From Halobacteriovorax marinus SJ (GTDB lineage Bacteria > Bdellovibrionota > Bacteriovoracia > Bacteriovoracales > Bacteriovoracaceae): a DNA stretch of 64,000 nt. The notes below the pieces were generated by a model that was not told where the DNA came from, searched no databases, and saw nothing but the letters and a program-made list of their open reading frames with translations. Made by a program: the position numbers and the translations under genes. The stretch covers positions 558,001-622,000 of the forward strand of contig NC_016620.1 of the NCBI RefSeq assembly GCF_000210915.2, read 5' to 3'. Numbering within the stretch: position 1 is the first letter of the stretch; every line of letters begins with the position of its first letter. This document shows, in pieces, positions 60,848 to 64,000 of this stretch.

Positions 60848-62047
60848 ATGAATAAAGATATTGATTATATTTTAAGTGCGAAAGCTGTTCGAGAAAGAAC
60901 GGCTAAGATCTTTGATCTTACTTTAGAAGGTAAAACAAACTTTAACTATCACGAAGATAAGCTAGAGGGAGTTTCAAAGTTTGTATTAGAGGTTATTAGA
61001 GAAAATTATCCTGATTTAAAAATTCCTTTTCATTCGAGATGGGGTCATTTTCAAGTTGGAAGTGTTGATCGTAATGCAAAGCTTGATAGTGAACTAAGTA
61101 GTCTAGATAAAGTAGAAAGGGCAAGAGTAAAACTTGATTTAGTAATTACATCTGTCCTATTAGATGCTGGAGCTGGACCAACTTGGAAGTTTGACGAAGA
61201 GGGAGAGAGCTATAATAGAAGTGAAGGTCTTGGAGTTGCTAGTTGGCACATGTTTATAAATGGGGCCTTTAGTAACGATGGAAGCAGACGTGCGGACGCA
61301 AAGAAGTTGATGGAGATTTCTAAGACCGACATTGAGAAGGCCTTCCAAGTTAGTGAGAAAAATCCTCTCGTAGGTGCACAGGGGAGAGCAGGACTTCTAG
61401 CGAGCTTAGGAAAGTGTATTGAGTCTAAACCTGAAATTTTTAAAGATGGAAGGCCCGGAAATATTATTGATTATATGATTGGTGAGCATGGTCAAAAATT
61501 TGCTGCAACAGATTTACTTAAGGCCGTACTCTTACATTTTGGTGATATTTGGCCATCGAGAATTACAGTTGATGGTGTATCTCTAGGAGATGTGTGGAAT
61601 CACCCATCACTTGGAGAAAAAGATGACTTAAACTCTCTCGTGGCCTTTCATAAACTTTCTCAGTGGCTAACTTATTCACTGATTGAGCCTATCGTTGAAG
61701 CGGGCTGTGAAGTGCACTCTGTAAATGAGATGACGGGATTAGCCGAGTACCGCAATGGTGGCCTTCTTATTGATATGGATCTTATTAGCTTGAAGGATCC
61801 GGCTCTATTAGAAGTTGCCCATAAGCCCGACAGTGAAGTTATTATTGAATGGAGAGCGCTAACGGTGTGTCTATTAGATAAAATTGCTGACATTGTTAGA
61901 AAAGAGCTCAATTTCTCTGAAGAAGAGTTTCCTCTTGCAAAAGTTTTGGAGGGCGGAACTTGGTGGGCCGGAAGAAGAGTGGCCAAGCAAAAGAGGGAGG
62001 ACTCATCACCACCTCTAAAGCTTGATAGTGATGGAACAGTTTTTTAA
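60848..62047 (+). CDS. DUF1688/URC4-like protein
   Basis: A 399-residue protein of the DUF1688 family, the bacterial and fungal Urc4 homologues required for uracil breakdown. Recognisable segments are LSAKAVRERTAKIFDLTLEG at the N-terminus, PFHSRWGHFQVGSVDRN at about 60-76, and LDAGAGPTWKFDEEGESYNR at about 108-127. Later come TEMTGLAEYRNGGLLID-like and GGTWWAGRRVAKQKREDSSP. The reaction is not settled; in yeast it works with Urc1 toward ribosylurea. 8 bases after the URC1-like gene. Confidence 0.87.
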   Translation: MNKDIDYILSAKAVRERTAKIFDLTLEGKTNFNYHEDKLEGVSKFVLEVIRENYPDLKIPFHSRWGHFQVGSVDRNAKLDSELSSLDKVERARVKLDLVITSVLLDAGAGPTWKFDEEGESYNRSEGLGVASWHMFINGAFSNDGSRRADAKKLMEISKTDIEKAFQVSEKNPLVGAQGRAGLLASLGKCIESKPEIFKDGRPGNIIDYMIGEHGQKFAATDLLKAVLLHFGDIWPSRITVDGVSLGDVWNHPSLGEKDDLNSLVAFHKLSQWLTYSLIEPIVEAGCEVHSVNEMTGLAEYRNGGLLIDMDLISLKDPALLEVAHKPDSEVIIEWRALTVCLLDKIADIVRKELNFSEEEFPLAKVLEGGTWWAGRRVAKQKREDSSPPLKLDSDGTVF

Positions 62048-62059
62048 TTTGGAGAATTT

Positions 62060-62689
62060 ATGAATAATAATTTACATGAAATAAATCACCCTGTGCTTCA
62101 GCACAAATTATCAATCTTGAGAGACAAGGACACTAATTCGAGGGCCTTTAGAGATATAATGAATGAGATTGGAAGGTTTCTCGCCTATGAAGCGACGAAG
62201 AATTTGAAGTCTTCAAAAGTAGATATTCAAACTCCAATTATGAAAGCTTCAGTTCCAGTTATTAATGACTATCCAATTGTTGTATCAGTTCTTAGGGCCG
62301 GAAACGGTTTACTGGATGGAGTACTCGACACACTTCCGTTCTCAGCAGTAGGCTTTGTTGGAATGTATAGAGATAAGTTTATCAATAATACAGTAGAGTA
62401 CTATTTTAAATTACCTGAGAAGTGTGAAGGACGTGACGTTCTATTACTCGATCCAATGCTTGCTACTGGGGATACGGCCATTTCTGCTCTAGATAGATTA
62501 AAACAATATAAAGTTGGTAAAATAACAATGTTAACAGTTTTAATTAGTCCTGAAGGGCTAGAGAGAATTAATCACTTTCACCCGGACGTTGAAATCTACA
62601 CTGTAAGCAAAGAAGACGGATTGAATGAGTCAGGCTATTTACTTCCTGGTTTAGGCGATGCTGGAGATAGATTGTACAATACGAAATAG
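62060..62689 (+). CDS. upp: uracil phosphoribosyltransferase
   Basis: A 209-residue enzyme making UMP from uracil and PRPP. PRPP loop DVLLLDPMLATGDTAISAL at about 130-148, uracil loop SKEDGLNESGYLLPGLGDAG near the C-terminus, both intact. GGAG precedes the ATG. In the URC route UMP is the activated form entering ring opening (the Urc6 role), so here it can serve breakdown as well as salvage. Confidence 0.95.
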   Translation: MNNNLHEINHPVLQHKLSILRDKDTNSRAFRDIMNEIGRFLAYEATKNLKSSKVDIQTPIMKASVPVINDYPIVVSVLRAGNGLLDGVLDTLPFSAVGFVGMYRDKFINNTVEYYFKLPEKCEGRDVLLLDPMLATGDTAISALDRLKQYKVGKITMLTVLISPEGLERINHFHPDVEIYTVSKEDGLNESGYLLPGLGDAGDRLYNTK

Positions 62690-62697
62690 GATGTAAG

Positions 62698-63300
62698 ATG
62701 GAAGTTGTAATTGTTGGAATAGCTGGTGGTAGTGGTTCAGGAAAAACTACTTTTGCCAGAAGATTAAGAGAGAAGGTCGGTGAGAGTGATTGCTGTGTTC
62801 TCGGTCAAGATAGTTACTACTTTGATCAATCTAAGAAATTTGATCATGACGGAGGATCGGTAAACTTTGATCACCCCGATTCTCTGGACTTTGATCTGCT
62901 AGCTAGACATCTCTCAAAACTAAAGAGAGGTGACCAGGTGAATGTCCCTGTCTATGACTTTGCAACTCACTCTAGAAGTTCTGAACCCAAGCAAATGAAG
63001 CCTCGTAAATTTATCTTTGTAGATGGAATTTTGATCTTCTCTCAGCCAAATGTGGTAGAAGAGTTAGATCATAAAATCTTTATTGATTGCCCTGAAGACT
63101 TGAGATTTGAAAGAAGATTGAATAGGGATGTAAATGAGCGAGGGCGAACGAAAGAAGGTGTTCACAACCAATTCTATAAGCAAGTAAAACCAATGCATGA
63201 TCTCTTTGTTGAGCCATCTAAAGACGTTGCCTGTTCAATTGTTAATGTAGATAACTTTGATGATAGAGTTGAGCAGTGGTTTAAAAGGCTTACTTCTTAA
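62698..63300 (+). CDS. udk: uridine kinase
   Basis: A 200-residue kinase phosphorylating uridine/cytidine. P-loop GIAGGSGSGKTTFARRL at residues 7-23; LGQDSYYFDQSKKFDH at about 35-50; FDHPDSLDFDLLARHL and the closing ERRLNRDVNERGRT. It starts 8 bases after upp, completing a uracil/uridine-to-UMP set. Its last 11 bases overlap the convergent lipoprotein gene. Confidence 0.94.
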   Translation: MEVVIVGIAGGSGSGKTTFARRLREKVGESDCCVLGQDSYYFDQSKKFDHDGGSVNFDHPDSLDFDLLARHLSKLKRGDQVNVPVYDFATHSRSSEPKQMKPRKFIFVDGILIFSQPNVVEELDHKIFIDCPEDLRFERRLNRDVNERGRTKEGVHNQFYKQVKPMHDLFVEPSKDVACSIVNVDNFDDRVEQWFKRLTS

Positions 63301-63769
63301 TATATTTCCACATTGATTCTCCTTCTTTTGGAAGGAGTTTATTGGCATAGGCCCTCTCGTCTGCACTGATCTCTAGGTAGCCTCTGTCGTAATTCCAGCC
63401 ATATCCCCAGCGGTAATCTGTTTTATAATCGGGGATTCCACCGACTGAAACGCCTAGGTACATAAGAATTCCCATAGAGGCAGAGAAGTGTTCTTTAACA
63501 CATTTTCTAAGTTCTTTATCAGCGGTGAACTTTTCTTCCTTTGTTCCCCCGATCCAATAGGCCTTATCGTGATTGAAACAACAAACAAGCCACAAGTTTG
63601 GCTTCTCCTTTGTTCCGTCTGGCCACTTTGAACAACCGTCTGAGGTGAATGCTCGAAGTTGTTTGGAGAGTGGTTTAGAGAGCTCTTCTTTAATTTCTTT
63701 TCTTGAACTTGGAAGAATGGCACAAGCGCATAAGAGAAGCAGTGTTAATAGAGAGAGCAACTTATTCAT
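63290..63769 (-). CDS. phospholipase-A2-like lipoprotein
   Basis: A 159-residue lipoprotein (LSLLTLLLLCAC lipobox at about residues 5-16). The mature part has FTSDGCSKWPDG and WLVCCFNHDKAYWIGGT, the CCxxHDxxY pattern of the phospholipase A2 active site, with His and Asp present. The calcium-loop glycine-rich segment is only partly seen (DGCSKWPDG). Later cysteines allow disulfides. A hydrolytic role in the periplasm or outer membrane is likely but the substrate is not shown. It lies 6 bases after the preceding reverse-strand gene, so it is in its operon. Confidence 0.7.
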   Translation of the reverse strand: MNKLLSLLTLLLLCACAILPSSRKEIKEELSKPLSKQLRAFTSDGCSKWPDGTKEKPNLWLVCCFNHDKAYWIGGTKEEKFTADKELRKCVKEHFSASMGILMYLGVSVGGIPDYKTDYRWGYGWNYDRGYLEISADERAYANKLLPKEGESMWKYIKK

Positions 63770-63775
63770 AAATTT

Positions 63776-64000
63776 TTACTCGTTGATAAACTCTTCAATG
63801 AGAGGATCTTCTGGTGCGAGGATATACTTATTGAGATCTAATGGGTTAAAGATAAACTTTGGAACTCTGACTCTGTAGAAGATACCTCTTTCGTGAGTAT
63901 GAGTTGCGAGAACATTTGTCTTTGAAACAACCTTAGAGTGGGCCTCTCCGGCTTCATAAGGGACAAAGAGATCATAGTGCTCTTGCTTGTCTAGAAAGTG
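63776..64000 (-). CDS. C-terminal part of a probable HflX-type GTPase (partial)
   Basis: A reverse-strand frame enters from the right edge and stops at TAA (63776-63778), giving 74 residues. The pattern YDLFVPYEAGEAHSKVVSKT followed by HERGIFYRVRVPKFIFNPL resembles the C-terminal domain of HflX GTPases (VPY...G...S.v, then a strand ending in rvP). The G domain lies outside the window, so this call is tentative. Confidence 0.45.
   Translation of the reverse strand, partial: HFLDKQEHYDLFVPYEAGEAHSKVVSKTNVLATHTHERGIFYRVRVPKFIFNPLDLNKYILAPEDPLIEEFINE

Overview
The window is AT-rich, densely packed DNA from a Gram-negative, flagellated bacterium. It carries BamA, a Skp-like chaperone, a Lol exporter, a full lpx set and many signal-peptide lipoproteins. 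The gene content, low GC, and proteins resembling those of predatory deltaproteobacteria suggest Bdellovibrionota, most likely the Bacteriovorax/Halobacteriovorax side. That is an inference from gene content; there is no rRNA here to confirm it. I saw no tRNA, rRNA, insertion sequence, prophage or CRISPR array.

Layout. Positions 1-3.7 kb hold a partial gene, a membrane-anchored protein, the lipid II flippase MurJ, a DUF507-like protein and a reverse-strand hypothetical. Positions 3.8-5.5 kb encode a secreted glycine-rich repeat protein behind a sigma-28-like promoter. Positions 5.6-12.3 kb are a tight four-gene cluster: formyltransferase, alpha/beta-hydrolase fused to an OleC-like AMP ligase, UbiA-like membrane enzyme, and a rifampin-phosphotransferase-like dikinase. 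It looks like an undescribed small-molecule or lipid pathway and ends in three tandem terminator-like hairpins. Positions 12.4-20.5 kb carry UvrC, a divergent uracil-DNA-glycosylase-like protein, a SpoIID-like protein, a DsbA-like lipoprotein and several hypotheticals.

Positions 20.6-36.3 kb form one long flagellar operon: fliL-M-N-O-P-Q-R, flhB, flhA, flhF, flhG and the sigma-28 gene fliA, followed by three unrecognised genes that include a PAS/coiled-coil membrane protein. FlhF has lost every recognisable GTP-binding motif. Positions 36.3-41.4 kb hold coaE and mazG (reverse), ybeY, prfB with an intact +1 programmed frameshift, and a LolCE/LolD-type exporter. Positions 41.5-52.3 kb form the outer-membrane block: bamA, skp, lpxD, fabZ, lpxA, a GnnA-like oxidoreductase, lpxB, lpxK, a DUF3108 lipoprotein and a glycosyltransferase-like protein. 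The block suggests lipid A built on a diaminoglucose backbone and possibly further glycosylated.

Positions 52.5-54.2 kb hold rpsA. It is followed by a gene-free, GC-rich region (54.29-54.54 kb) of hairpins whose loops repeat CAGGA(A/T)G, the CsrB/RsmZ-type CsrA-binding signature, arranged in three related units. This is the most unusual non-coding object in the window. Positions 54.7-57.9 kb hold a secreted trypsin-like protease, hypotheticals, a stand-alone receiver domain and a 30-residue membrane peptide. Positions 58.1-63.3 kb are a five-gene operon: malonate-semialdehyde-type dehydrogenase, URC1-like, URC4/DUF1688, uracil phosphoribosyltransferase and uridine kinase. It matches the yeast URC uracil-degradation route in bacterial form. 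The right edge has a phospholipase-A2-like lipoprotein and the end of a probable HflX GTPase, both on the reverse strand.
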